This document shows positions 37,597 to 47,141 of a stretch of DNA of 64,000 bases, piece by piece. The translations under genes were made by a program, and so were the position numbers. Below the pieces are notes generated by a model, which was given only the letters and a program-made list of their open reading frames with translations, was not told the origin of the DNA and made no database searches. Numbering within the stretch: the stretch's first letter is position 1; every line of letters starts with the position of its first letter. Origin of the DNA: an uncultured Lachnospiraceae bacterium (GTDB lineage: Bacteria > Bacillota > Clostridia > Lachnospirales > Lachnospiraceae). The stretch spans positions 124,001 to 188,000 of the forward strand of contig CAMEOT010000001.1 in the NCBI GenBank assembly GCA_945929965.1. The letters run 5' to 3'.

Positions 37597-37766
37597 ATGA
37601 TGCCAGGGTTAAAAGGTCTAAGCCCGCATGAGCTCGCTCATAAGTGGGTGAAAGACCTTGGAACCCGCCCCGATATGAGCATAAAAGTGAGATGATAATC
37701 TCACGATATGCGAATACCGGGTAGGATTGTGGGAGTGCGTAGCACGGAACAATCCGTAGGCATCAT
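37597..37766 (+). ncRNA. Candidate structured RNA element between luxS and mtnN (unidentified class; could be a dispersed repeat)
   Basis: Closing stem ATGATGCC (37597-37604)/GGCATCAT (37759-37766) encloses three arms: AAGGTCT (37613-37619)/AGACCTT (37653-37659) with inner CCCGCATGAG-CTCG-CTCATAAGTGGG; ACCCG (37663-37667)/CGGGT (37718-37722) with inner GTGAGAT-GATA-ATCTCAC (37687-37704); GGATTGT (37724-37730)/ACAATCC (37749-37755) with inner GTGC-GTA-GCAC. Confidence 0.6.
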
Positions 37767-37803
37767 AGATTATATTATTGTAAGAAAGAACAGGAAAACA
37801 CTC

Positions 37804-38502
37804 ATGAAAAAAATCGGAATCATCGGTGCCATGGAGCTGGAGGTAGAAACTCTCAAAGCTCACATGACCACCACCAAGATCACTACCAAAGCCCACATGG
37901 AATTTCACGAAGGCACATTAAATGGTACTCCCGTTGTTATCGTCCGCAGCGGTGTCGGCAAAGTCAATGCCGCTCTCTGTGTACAGATCCTGGCAGACCT
38001 CTTCGGAGTTACTGCTATCATCAATACCGGCGTGGCAGGTTCTCTGAATGCTGCCCTGGACATCGGAGATATCCTAATCTCCAGGGATGCGCTGCATCAT
38101 GATGTGGATGCCACTATTTTCGGTTACAAGCCCGGTGAGGTTCCTCAGTTAGGCTGCCGGGAATTTATCGCAGATGAGCATCTCGCCCAAGTCGCTGTCT
38201 CCACTTGTAAAGAAGTCAATCCGGACATTCACGTTCATACCGGGCGCGTGGTCAGCGGTGACCAGTTTATTTCCAGCAAAGAAGTCAAGACTCGTCTGAT
38301 TCAGGAATTTCATGGAGATTGTGCTGAGATGGAGGGGGCTTCCATTGCCCACGGTGCATACTTAAACGACATTCCTTTTGTCATCATCCGTGCTATCTCC
38401 GATAAAGCAGATGACAGCGCCGAGATGGATTATCCTACCTTTGAAAAGGCCGCAGCACTCCACTCCGCCAAACTGGTAGAGGCTATGATGCCCCGGATCT
38501 GA
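37804..38502 (+). CDS. mtnN: 5'-methylthioadenosine/S-adenosylhomocysteine nucleosidase
   Basis: MKKIGIIGAMELEVETLKAHM, VIVRSGVGKVNAALCVQIL, INTGVAGSLN, AEMEGASIAHGAYLNDIPFVIIRAISDKAD. Confidence 0.96.
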   Translation: MKKIGIIGAMELEVETLKAHMTTTKITTKAHMEFHEGTLNGTPVVIVRSGVGKVNAALCVQILADLFGVTAIINTGVAGSLNAALDIGDILISRDALHHDVDATIFGYKPGEVPQLGCREFIADEHLAQVAVSTCKEVNPDIHVHTGRVVSGDQFISSKEVKTRLIQEFHGDCAEMEGASIAHGAYLNDIPFVIIRAISDKADDSAEMDYPTFEKAAALHSAKLVEAMMPRI

Positions 38503-38570
38503 ATCAGTGCCAAGCTCCATTGATTCTGGCATAATACCTGCTGCACAAACTTTGCAGATAACAGAAAGGC

Positions 38571-39617
38571 ATGCATATTGACATGAAAAAAGAAAAGAAA
38601 TACATCGAATACATTGTAAAACAGGCCGAGGCTCTGTTGGCGATTGACAGTCCCTCCGGCTTCACGGAAAAAGTAACGGATTATCTCTGTGAGGAATACA
38701 ATCGCCTCGGCTACAAGCCGGTCAAGACCAAAAAGGGCGGTGTTCTCGTAGAGATCGGCGGCAAAGGCAACGCCATTCTGACCATGGCACATGTAGATAC
38801 GCTGGGCGGCATGGTCGCTGAGATCAAGAGCAACGGCCGTCTCCGCCTGACCAGGGTAGGTGGATTAAACGCCAACAACATTGAGACTGAAAACTGCCGT
38901 ATCTACACGCTGGACGGTAAAGTATACGACGGTACCGTACAGCTGACCGACGCTTCCATCCATGTCAACGACGATTATCAGAAGTCCGAGAGAACTTTTG
39001 ACTCCGTGGAAGTCCTACTGGATGAAAAGGTATCTTCCAAAGAGGAAGTAAAAGCTCTTGGAATCGAAAACGGTTCCTTCGTCTGCATGGATCCCCGTAC
39101 CCGTATCACTGAGTCCGGCTACATCAAGAGCCGTTTTCTGGATGACAAGCTCAGCACCGCTATTTTGCTGGGATTTGCCAAATATGTAAAGGACGAAGAT
39201 CTGAAGCTGTCCCGTAAGGTCTACCAGCATATCACAGTCTTCGAGGAGGTCGGCCACGGTGCCTGCGCTTCTGTTCCGAAGGATGTGGAGGAACTGCTGT
39301 CCGTAGATATGGGCTGTGTCGGAGAGGGACTGGAATGCACGGATCGTCAGGTATCCATCTGCGTGAAGGACGGCCACGGACCTTATCATTTTGATGTAGT
39401 CAAAGCCCTGATCCAGGCAGCGAAGGACAATCATATCGACTACGCCGCAGATGTCTATCCCTACTACGGTTCCGATGCTGATGCCGCATTAAGTGCCGGC
39501 ATCGACGCCAGACACGGACTCATCGGCCCCGGTGTCTATGCTTCCCACGGCTATGAACGTTCCCACAAGGATGCAGTTGCCGCAACACTGGAATTATTAA
39601 AGGCTTATCTGGCATAA
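38571..39617 (+). CDS. M42 family metallopeptidase
   Basis: IDSPSGFTEKVTDYLCEEYNRLGY, AHVDTLGGMVAEI, TVFEEVGHGA. Confidence 0.9.
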   Translation: MHIDMKKEKKYIEYIVKQAEALLAIDSPSGFTEKVTDYLCEEYNRLGYKPVKTKKGGVLVEIGGKGNAILTMAHVDTLGGMVAEIKSNGRLRLTRVGGLNANNIETENCRIYTLDGKVYDGTVQLTDASIHVNDDYQKSERTFDSVEVLLDEKVSSKEEVKALGIENGSFVCMDPRTRITESGYIKSRFLDDKLSTAILLGFAKYVKDEDLKLSRKVYQHITVFEEVGHGACASVPKDVEELLSVDMGCVGEGLECTDRQVSICVKDGHGPYHFDVVKALIQAAKDNHIDYAADVYPYYGSDADAALSAGIDARHGLIGPGVYASHGYERSHKDAVAATLELLKAYLA

Positions 39618-39638
39618 CTCCAAATATATATCGCATAT

Positions 39639-39697
39639 AAAAAGCAGTCCGAAGGCCAACAGATTTTCTATCTTCTGCCGGTTCCGGACTGCTTTTA
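39639..39697. terminator. Bidirectional terminator between convergent genes
   Basis: AAAAAGCAGTCCG...CCGGACTGCTTTT with internal pairing AGAT/ATCT. Confidence 0.75.
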
Positions 39698-39721
39698 TAA
39701 TACTCTCGCAAGTTAATATAT

Positions 39722-40174
39722 TTATTTTGCCTCTTCCGCTTCGCCGTCTTTTTTCTTGTTGAATACGAACAGCTTACTGAAAACATAGTTGCCGATGATG
39801 ACCAGTACTGCGGAGATCAGAGTTGCAATCAGCAGATTTACACCGATTGCGGTCAGCACCTGCATCACTACCATATCCAGGATCAGTGTGGATACTCTGG
39901 ACAGGACGAATTTCGGTGCCTCAGACAACATTGGAGCCTTACTCTTGAATACAAACTTACGGTTGGTAAAATATGCGAAAATGACACCCGCCGTCCAGTT
40001 GATAACGCTTAATACAATGTTCTGGAAAGGTGTGGGGTACATTGTGTTGTCAAATAACAGGAAGTTTGCCAGGAATTTTGCTGCCCAGGATACGACCGTG
40101 GTCAGTCCACCTACGATCAGGTATGCAATGATCTCCTCATACTTGATCCACAGTGCTTTTATCTTTTCTATCAT
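39722..40174 (-). CDS. GtrA family membrane protein
   Basis: IAYLIVGGLTTVVSWAAKFLANFLL...NWTAGVIFAYFTNRKFVFKS. Confidence 0.9.
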   Translation of the reverse strand: MIEKIKALWIKYEEIIAYLIVGGLTTVVSWAAKFLANFLLFDNTMYPTPFQNIVLSVINWTAGVIFAYFTNRKFVFKSKAPMLSEAPKFVLSRVSTLILDMVVMQVLTAIGVNLLIATLISAVLVIIGNYVFSKLFVFNKKKDGEAEEAK

Positions 40175-40190
40175 GTTGTTCTCCGTTCTG

Positions 40191-41153
40191 TTATAAATTT
40201 ACTACATTCCGGTTCTCACCGCGCATAAATGCCTTGATATTCTCATAGACACCCTGCACACAGCGGGTTCTCGCTTCCACGCTTGCCCATGCCAGATGAG
40301 GGGTAATGATCAGCTTGTTGCTGTCCTTTAGTTTGCTTAACGGATTGGACAGCTCCAGAGGCTCCTTCTCCAGTACATCCAGACCTGCTGCCTGGATCTC
40401 TCCTGCCACCAGCGCCTCATAGAGATCGGAGTTGTTCACTACCGGGCCTCTCGCCACATTGATGAGAACCGCCGTTTTTTTCATCTTACGGAGAGCTTCC
40501 TTGTCGACGAAGTTGCGGGACAGATCACTTAACGGACAATGCAGGGACAGAAAATCACTCTCTTTTAATAAAGTATCCTTGTCCACCTGAGGATAATCCG
40601 TGCAAGTGCTCTTACCGGTGATGGAATAGAAGATCACCTTACAGCCGAACGCCGTTGCGATCGCTGCTGCTCTCCTGCCGATATTCCCCATTCCTACGAT
40701 GCCCCAGGTCTTACCTTCCAATTCATAAAAAGGCTGGTCAAAATTAGAGAAACGGTCCTGTGCACTGTAAGCGCCGGATTTTACATATTCATCATAGTAG
40801 GGCAGCTTCTGACTTAATGCCAGCGCCAGGGTAAAAGTATGCTGTGCCACCATGGCTGTGGAATAGTCCACCACATTTGCCACCTTGATGCCTCTGGACT
40901 TACAATATACCAGATCACAATTGTCGTATCCGGTGGCAAGTTCGCAGATCAGCTTCACATTGGGACAATCCTTCAGGGATTCCTCTCTCATCGGAGCCTT
41001 GTTGCAGACAATGACATCCGCATCGCCCACACGTTCTGCCACTTCCTGTGCGGTAACCGTATTCGGGTAGCTGATCACTTCTCCCAGCTCATGAAAACAG
41101 TCCACCGGCACATCCGTGCCGGCGCTGTTTCTCTCCAGTAAAACAATCTTCAT
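40191..41153 (-). CDS. D-2-hydroxyacid dehydrogenase (NAD-dependent)
   Basis: GKTWGIVGMGNIGRRAAAIATAFGCKV, LINVARGPVVNNSDLYEAL, ITPHLAWASVEAR; start trimmed to MKIVLLER. Confidence 0.92.
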   Translation of the reverse strand: MKIVLLERNSAGTDVPVDCFHELGEVISYPNTVTAQEVAERVGDADVIVCNKAPMREESLKDCPNVKLICELATGYDNCDLVYCKSRGIKVANVVDYSTAMVAQHTFTLALALSQKLPYYDEYVKSGAYSAQDRFSNFDQPFYELEGKTWGIVGMGNIGRRAAAIATAFGCKVIFYSITGKSTCTDYPQVDKDTLLKESDFLSLHCPLSDLSRNFVDKEALRKMKKTAVLINVARGPVVNNSDLYEALVAGEIQAAGLDVLEKEPLELSNPLSKLKDSNKLIITPHLAWASVEARTRCVQGVYENIKAFMRGENRNVVNL

Positions 41154-41175
41154 TTTAAGTACCTTTCCCATCTGT

Positions 41176-41213
41176 CGTAACTATGGAACCCATTCGCAAA
41201 ACCGCTCTTTCAG
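41176..41213 (+). repeat. Dispersed intergenic repeat, copy 2
   Basis: CGTAACTATGGAACCCATTCGCAAAACCGCTCTTTCAG; continues as hairpin AAAACCgCTC..GAGGTTTT within AACTAT..ATAGTT. Confidence 0.6.
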
Positions 41214-41238
41214 AGGTTTTCAGAATAGTTTGAAATAA

Positions 41239-42588
41239 TTACAGTCTCTTCAGCAGTTCTTCTCTCTGTGCCTCGTAACCGGGCTTGCCAAGCAGAGCGA
41301 ACATGTTCTTCTTGTAGCTCTCTACACCGGGTTGGTTGAAAGGATTTACACCCAGCAGGTATCCGCTGACACCACATGCGAACTCGAAGAAGTAGAACAG
41401 CTCGCCAAGATAGAACTCATTTACCTCGGGAACGGTTACCATGAAGTTGGGAACCTGACCATCGGTATGTGCCAGAATGGTTCCGTTCATAGCACTCTTA
41501 TTGACAAAATCAACGGTCTTGCCTGCCAGATAGTTCAGACCATCCAGATCTACAGGTTCCTCGCCAATAGTAAGCTCCTCTCTCGGAGTGTCAATGTTGA
41601 TCACGGTCTCGAACATTACACGGGAACCGTCCTGAATGAACTGACCCATGGAATGCAGATCGGTGGTCAGATCCACACTTGCGGGGAACAGACCCTTGTT
41701 GTCCTTACCCTCGCTCTCACCGAACAGCTGCTTCCACCACTCACTTACATAGTGAACAGCGGGCTCGTAGTTCGCCAGAATCTCAACACTCTTGCCCTTG
41801 CGCAGTAAGATGTTACGCAGAGCCGCATACTGCAGCGCATCGTTCTCTTCGAAATCATTCTCCAGTGCACGCTTTCTTCCGCTGGCTGCACCTTCCATCA
41901 GCTTGTCGATATCAGCACCGCTGACAGCGATAGGTAACAGACCTACTGCGGTCAGTACGGAGAAACGTCCTCCTACATCATCGGGTACTACGAAGGTCTC
42001 GTAGCCTTCCTCATCGGACAGATGCTTTAAGCTTCCCTTAGCCTTATCGGTGGTAGCATAGATTCTCTCTGCCGCACCCTTCTTGCCGTATTTAGCTTCC
42101 AGCTTCTCCTTGAATACACGGAACGCAATAGCGGGCTCTGTGGTGGTACCGGACTTGGAGATCATGTTGATGGAGAAATCTCTGTCGCCTACTACATCCA
42201 TCAGGTGCTTCAGATAGGTGGAGCTGATGGAGTTACCACAGAAGTAGATCTCCGGAGTCTTACGTACACTCTTATCCAGCACATTGTAGAAGCTGTGGCT
42301 TAAGAACTCGATAGCCGCTCTGGCTCCCAGATAAGAACCACCGATACCGATAACCAACAGAACGTCGGAATCGCTCTGGATCTTCTTCGCTGCTGCCTTG
42401 ATGCGGGCGAACTCTTCCTTATCGTAATCTACGGGAAGATCGATCCATCCCAGGAAATCATTGCCTGCACCGGTCTTGGATACCAGGGTCTCCTTCGCAT
42501 CCAGGGTAAGCTTCTTCATGTAACCGATCTCTTCTTCAGAAATAAAAGAGCCGGCCTTGGAATAATCAAATGTAACTTGTCTGCTCAT
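41239..42588 (-). CDS. pgi: Glucose-6-phosphate isomerase
   Basis: [48 protein letters not shown]; start trimmed to [11 protein letters not shown] behind AGGAGGAGC. Confidence 0.95.
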   Translation of the reverse strand: MSRQVTFDYSKAGSFISEEEIGYMKKLTLDAKETLVSKTGAGNDFLGWIDLPVDYDKEEFARIKAAAKKIQSDSDVLLVIGIGGSYLGARAAIEFLSHSFYNVLDKSVRKTPEIYFCGNSISSTYLKHLMDVVGDRDFSINMISKSGTTTEPAIAFRVFKEKLEAKYGKKGAAERIYATTDKAKGSLKHLSDEEGYETFVVPDDVGGRFSVLTAVGLLPIAVSGADIDKLMEGAASGRKRALENDFEENDALQYAALRNILLRKGKSVEILANYEPAVHYVSEWWKQLFGESEGKDNKGLFPASVDLTTDLHSMGQFIQDGSRVMFETVINIDTPREELTIGEEPVDLDGLNYLAGKTVDFVNKSAMNGTILAHTDGQVPNFMVTVPEVNEFYLGELFYFFEFACGVSGYLLGVNPFNQPGVESYKKNMFALLGKPGYEAQREELLKRL

Positions 42589-42760
42589 AATGCTCCTCCT
42601 TATATCTTTCAGGTATATCACATACTTAACAAAACTTTTCTGATCCATATTTGCATAACTTTTTGTGAAACTTTCTTTTTGCAAATATGCCCCAGATAGT
42701 TTTTATTTTAACAAAGTTACATTCCATTTTCAAGATGTATATCGAAATCGTTTCCATTTA

Positions 42761-43528
42761 TTATACAGTAAGCAATTCCTGCAAAAGTGCCTGTAATTCT
42801 TCCTCCGTGACCCTAGAAGTTTCATCCTGCTGAGCCATGCCTCTGTCTTCCATTTTCCCGGGCATCTCATGTTCCGTGGAAAATACCTCTCTTCCGGTCT
42901 CCCGAACCATCTCCTGCGGCTGTGCAGCCCTCCCCCGGATCGGCATCAACTCCACTGTCCGCCTGCCGGGGAGCTTCGACGCTCCGTACAGTCTCTCGTA
43001 GTCCTGCTCCGTCACCGGGATCCTGCCGGACAGGTGATTTTCCAGATAATCGATCAGATTCGTCTTCAGTACCCGCTGCTTCCCCTTGATATCCACCAGC
43101 GCCGACAGGGAAAAATAGAGATACAGCCCCAGAAAACTCGCAATATAAAAAGGCAGTATCTCACCTAACATTCTTCCGTCCAAAATCCCCTTACATATCC
43201 CCACTCCCGCAAATACCACAGAGAACAGCATGCATTGCCCGGACAGATGATACCATGCATCAAAGGATAAATGACCGAAGGACAAGCGGTTTAAGAACTT
43301 GTCCACAAACACCGGAATATTGGACACGCCTCCGTTTAGCTGGTAACAATTTGCGAATTTGACCTTGCACTGTTTCAAAAGCCGGTTCCCCGTCGTTGCC
43401 ATATTGTCCGTCTCCCGGATCATTGTATGATACATCCCCGCCAGCATCAGACGCACCAGCACGCTGAGACATAAAAATACCAGAATTCCCGCCGTGATCA
43501 CTTTTTCTTCTTTAAATATCGTAAACAT
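42761..43528 (-). CDS. Hypothetical membrane protein
   Basis: Several hydrophobic segments (ITAGILVFLCLSVLVRLMLAG, MLFSVVFAGVGICKG, ILPFYIASFLGLYLYFSLSAL); no family recognised. Confidence 0.6.
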   Translation of the reverse strand: MFTIFKEEKVITAGILVFLCLSVLVRLMLAGMYHTMIRETDNMATTGNRLLKQCKVKFANCYQLNGGVSNIPVFVDKFLNRLSFGHLSFDAWYHLSGQCMLFSVVFAGVGICKGILDGRMLGEILPFYIASFLGLYLYFSLSALVDIKGKQRVLKTNLIDYLENHLSGRIPVTEQDYERLYGASKLPGRRTVELMPIRGRAAQPQEMVRETGREVFSTEHEMPGKMEDRGMAQQDETSRVTEEELQALLQELLTV

Positions 43529-43744
43529 CCTCAAAACCCCTTTCCGTCGTTTCCTCAAGTATAACGTATATATGTCCTGTTTTGTACGGTTTTTCATCGT
43601 CATTCTTCTACTGCGTCAGACAGGAATTATGAGCTTTCTACATTTTTTATAACAAGAAAAGCATTCTGACATTATTGTATAAACCATAAAAATCTGCTAT
43701 AATCAGTCTTTAGTGATTCTGTTAGAAAAGAGGTTGATTTACTT

Positions 43745-43987
43745 ATGATATACAAGACAAAAGGTACTTGCTCCACTATGATCGACGTAGAATTAAAGGA
43801 CGGTGTCATTGATTCCGTTAAATTCACCGGCGGATGCAACGGCAACCTCCAGGGCATCAGTGCTCTGGTAAAGGGCATGAAGCCGGAAGAGGCCATCAGC
43901 CGTCTCAAGGGGATCCGTTGTGGTTTCAAACCTACCTCCTGTCCCGACCAGCTGGCTCACGCCCTGGAAGAAATGATCGCAAAATAA
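43745..43987 (+). CDS. TSCPD domain protein (TIGR03905 family)
   Basis: YKTKGTCSTMIDVELKDGVIDSVKFTGGCNGNLQGIS...CGFKPTSCPDQLA. Confidence 0.92.
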   Translation: MIYKTKGTCSTMIDVELKDGVIDSVKFTGGCNGNLQGISALVKGMKPEEAISRLKGIRCGFKPTSCPDQLAHALEEMIAK

Positions 43988-44018
43988 TAAACAGGTTACC
44001 GAAAGGCATTGAGATTTT

Positions 44019-45095
44019 ATGAAAAGAATAGTACTGACCGGCGGCGGAACTGCCGGACACGTTACACCGAATATTGCATTGTTACCGGCACTGCAGGCAG
44101 CCGGCTATGAGATTGCCTACGTCGGTTCCTACGAAGGCATCGAGAAGAAGCTGATCGCCGACTTCAATATTCCTTACACGGGAATCTCCACCGGCAAATT
44201 CCGCAGATACTTAGATCCGAAGAACTTCTCGGATCCTTTCCGTGTCATGAAGGGATTCGTGGAGGCACGCAATTATCTGAAAAATTATCAGCCGGATGTA
44301 GTATTTTCCAAGGGAGGCTTCGTAAGCGTCCCCGTGGTCCGCGCTGCAGCTTCCTTACATATTCCATGTATCATTCACGAATCGGATATGACTCCGGGCC
44401 TGGCGAACAAGCTGTGCATTCCCGTAGCGGAAAAGGTATGCTGTAATTTCCCGGAGACTATGAAGAACATCCCCGCAGATAAGGCGGTGCTCACCGGTTC
44501 TCCTATCCGTGCGGAGCTGGCAGAGGGCAGTAAGCTTGCGGGACTTAACATGTGCGGATTTACTGCGAATAAGCCTGTGATCATGGTCATCGGCGGAAGT
44601 TTGGGTGCTGCCAATGTCAATAAGGCAGTCCGTGATGCCCTGCCGAAGCTGTTGGAGGATTTCCAGGTTGTACACCTCTGCGGCAAGGACAAGATCGACA
44701 ATCTGTTATTAAATACCTCCGGGTATAAACAGTTTGAATATATCAAAGCGGAATTAAAAGACATCTTTGCCATGGCGGATGTGGTGATCTCCCGCGCCGG
44801 AGCCAACGCCATCTGCGAGCTTCTGGCATTGAAAAAGCCCAACATCCTGATCCCCCTGCCTGCTGCAAGCAGCCGCGGAGACCAGTTGTTGAACGCCGCT
44901 TCCTTTGAAGCCCAAGGGTATTCCATTGTCCTGAATGAGGATGATATTACGACGAATCTTCTGGTAGATAAAGTACATGAACTGTACTTTAACCGCCAGA
45001 ATTATGTAGACGCTATGAGCAAAAGCCATCAGATGGATGCCGTTAAGACCATTATGAAACTGATCAACGCCGCGACAGATAAAAAGACGAATTAG
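44019..45095 (+). CDS. murG: UDP-GlcNAc:undecaprenyl-PP-MurNAc-pentapeptide GlcNAc transferase
   Basis: RIVLTGGGTAGHVTPNIAL, GGFVSVPVVRAA, HESDMTPGLANK, VISRAGANAICELLALKKPNILIPLP. Confidence 0.96.
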   Translation: MKRIVLTGGGTAGHVTPNIALLPALQAAGYEIAYVGSYEGIEKKLIADFNIPYTGISTGKFRRYLDPKNFSDPFRVMKGFVEARNYLKNYQPDVVFSKGGFVSVPVVRAAASLHIPCIIHESDMTPGLANKLCIPVAEKVCCNFPETMKNIPADKAVLTGSPIRAELAEGSKLAGLNMCGFTANKPVIMVIGGSLGAANVNKAVRDALPKLLEDFQVVHLCGKDKIDNLLLNTSGYKQFEYIKAELKDIFAMADVVISRAGANAICELLALKKPNILIPLPAASSRGDQLLNAASFEAQGYSIVLNEDDITTNLLVDKVHELYFNRQNYVDAMSKSHQMDAVKTIMKLINAATDKKTN

Positions 45096-45107
45096 CATCT
45101 TAACAAT

Positions 45108-45962
45108 CTAAATAAGATCACTCAGCTGTGCAAATTGTTCCAGCGTCAGTGCCTCTCCGCGAACGGTAGGTGACAATCCCATCTGTTCGAGAGCTGCTGA
45201 CGCTGATTCTTTTGTAATTCCGGGAAGTCCCGCATTGCCAAGACCGTTCACCAGAGTCTTCCGGCGTTGGTTAAAAGAAGCACGGATCAGGGAAAACATC
45301 TTCTTCTCATCCTTTACCTTCACAGGTGGCTCTTCATAACGGGTCAGACGGATCACCGCACTGCCGACATTGGGTCTCGGAATAAAACAGTTCGGAGGAA
45401 CGTTAGCCACGATCTCCGGCTTCGCATAATACTGCACCGCCAGGGATAATGCACCGTAATCCTTCGTGCCGGGTCCTACCTGCATACGATCCGCCACTTC
45501 CTTCTGTACCATGATCGTAATGCTTTTCAGCGGTACACGGCTCTCGAACAGTCCCATAATGATCGGTGTCGTGATGTAATAAGGCAGATTCGCCACCACT
45601 TTAATGGGGCGTCCACCGTTTTTCTCCTCTACCAGTCTGTTAATATCCACTTTCAGAATATCATCGTTGATCACCGTAACATTGTCATAATCCTGCAGAG
45701 TCTCCTCCAGGATCGGAAGTAACGCCTTGTCGATCTCCACCGCCACAACACTGCCCGCGCGCTCCGCCAGATACTGTGTCATGGTGCCGATGCCCGGACC
45801 GATCTCCAGCACACAATCCTCCTTCGTGATCTCCGCGGAAGATATGATCCGGTCTAAGACCGTCGTATCTATCAGAAAATTCTGTCCGAATTTTTTCTGA
45901 AAATTAAAATGGTATTTCTGAAGTACCGCGATGGTATTCTGGGGAATTCCCAAATAAGCCAT
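45108..45962 (-). CDS. rsmA: 16S rRNA (adenine1518-N6/1519-N6)-dimethyltransferase
   Basis: FQKKFGQNFLIDTTVLDRI, VLEIGPGIGTMTQYLAE, VANLPYYITTPIIM, FNQRRKTLVNGL. Confidence 0.96.
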   Translation of the reverse strand: MAYLGIPQNTIAVLQKYHFNFQKKFGQNFLIDTTVLDRIISSAEITKEDCVLEIGPGIGTMTQYLAERAGSVVAVEIDKALLPILEETLQDYDNVTVINDDILKVDINRLVEEKNGGRPIKVVANLPYYITTPIIMGLFESRVPLKSITIMVQKEVADRMQVGPGTKDYGALSLAVQYYAKPEIVANVPPNCFIPRPNVGSAVIRLTRYEEPPVKVKDEKKMFSLIRASFNQRRKTLVNGLGNAGLPGITKESASAALEQMGLSPTVRGEALTLEQFAQLSDLI

Positions 45963-46002
45963 GGTAAACCTCCTTAATTACTTATGTTAATAATGTGAAT
46001 CC

Positions 46003-47121
46003 TTAATAGAATTTAAAATCCTCTAAAAAGTGAATGCAATCATACAGTACCAGCACATCCATGCCCTGCTCGGGCTCGTACTGCTCCATGAGCTGGAACA
46101 GTTTCCCGTTAAAATACCGAAGATCCACCACATAGATCGTCTCATAGTGCGCCGTCAGCAGCGGGATCATGCTGTTCGCATAGGAATCCTTGATCACAAA
46201 AAGCGTCTTGCCAGGGTTATAGCCGGTATGAATCTCTATAAAGGCATGATTATCATTCAGGAAAAATCCGTACTGGTTCTTGGTCTCCAGATATTCCGGC
46301 GCATACAGAGAGTCCGCCTTGTCTGCGAAATCATAGGTGACCGATACCGGTTTTTTCTCTGTCTCGGGAAAATACTGTATCTTATCCTTCGTCCAGGCCA
46401 CATTGATCCGGGACTGCAGGGTCCCCTGAAAATCCTCCGACACTGTTTTCATGCCTGCCGTATTATACGGATAGGGGAATTTCCCCATGCTGTCTGCCCA
46501 TGCCAGGAATCCGTAATAGGCCCCCAGGCTGGTCCAGTGATGATCCGTGCGGTAATAGATCGGTTCCCCCGCATGTTCCTGCAATGCGGAATACACATCG
46601 ATATAGTGCTCCTCACCGACAGACTCCTTCACCTTCGCAAGCAGTCTCGTCTCATCATAACAGGGCGCAAAAGCCGGCAGCTTATCTGTCAGAATATTAT
46701 CCGCCGTAGGTACCAGCATGACTTTGGCATCCCACCGGTTTACCAGCTTTTTCAGGGACGCAATCCGGGAATCTTCCATCTGTTCTGTGTATTCTTGGGG
46801 ATCATTTACCCCGATCAGATAACGGTCTGCCCCCAGATAGACTCCGTTGATCTCCTTTTTCTGAAACAGAATATCCGCGCGGGTCTTTATTCCCACCCAT
46901 TTATCCCGTCCTACAAACTGGTCAGACATATATTCTTCGTAATCGTCGCCATACTCTCCCGACAGCAGGCTCTCCCAGGAAAATGTCGGTCTGGGAGCCA
47001 GCACCCTGTTCTCTGTCTCAGAATAAATTCTGTCACTGTTACACAGGTCGGCGATTCCCAGAATGAAAAGAACCGCACATATCAGTCCGACAGTCAGCAG
47101 AGCATTTCTCTTATCATCCAC
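46003..47121 (-). CDS. DHHW family protein (AlgJ/AlgX-like surface O-acylation)
   Basis: ENRVLAPRPTFSWESLLSGEYGDDYEEYMSDQFVGRDKWVGIK, YYRTDHHWTSLGAYYGF. Confidence 0.88.
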   Translation of the reverse strand: MDDKRNALLTVGLICAVLFILGIADLCNSDRIYSETENRVLAPRPTFSWESLLSGEYGDDYEEYMSDQFVGRDKWVGIKTRADILFQKKEINGVYLGADRYLIGVNDPQEYTEQMEDSRIASLKKLVNRWDAKVMLVPTADNILTDKLPAFAPCYDETRLLAKVKESVGEEHYIDVYSALQEHAGEPIYYRTDHHWTSLGAYYGFLAWADSMGKFPYPYNTAGMKTVSEDFQGTLQSRINVAWTKDKIQYFPETEKKPVSVTYDFADKADSLYAPEYLETKNQYGFFLNDNHAFIEIHTGYNPGKTLFVIKDSYANSMIPLLTAHYETIYVVDLRYFNGKLFQLMEQYEPEQGMDVLVLYDCIHFLEDFKFY

Positions 47122-47141
47122 ACACGGTTCCTCCTTCCCTG

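Noticed and set aside
37640-37675. T-box-like string (TTGGAACCCGCC)
   Set aside because: Does not match the T-box core TGGNACCGCG, no specifier stem-loop or antiterminator arrangement, and the downstream gene is not an aminoacylation or amino-acid gene.
37618-37908. 96-aa minus-strand ORF over the luxS-mtnN gap
   Set aside because: Runs antisense into mtnN and across the structured element; no coding support.
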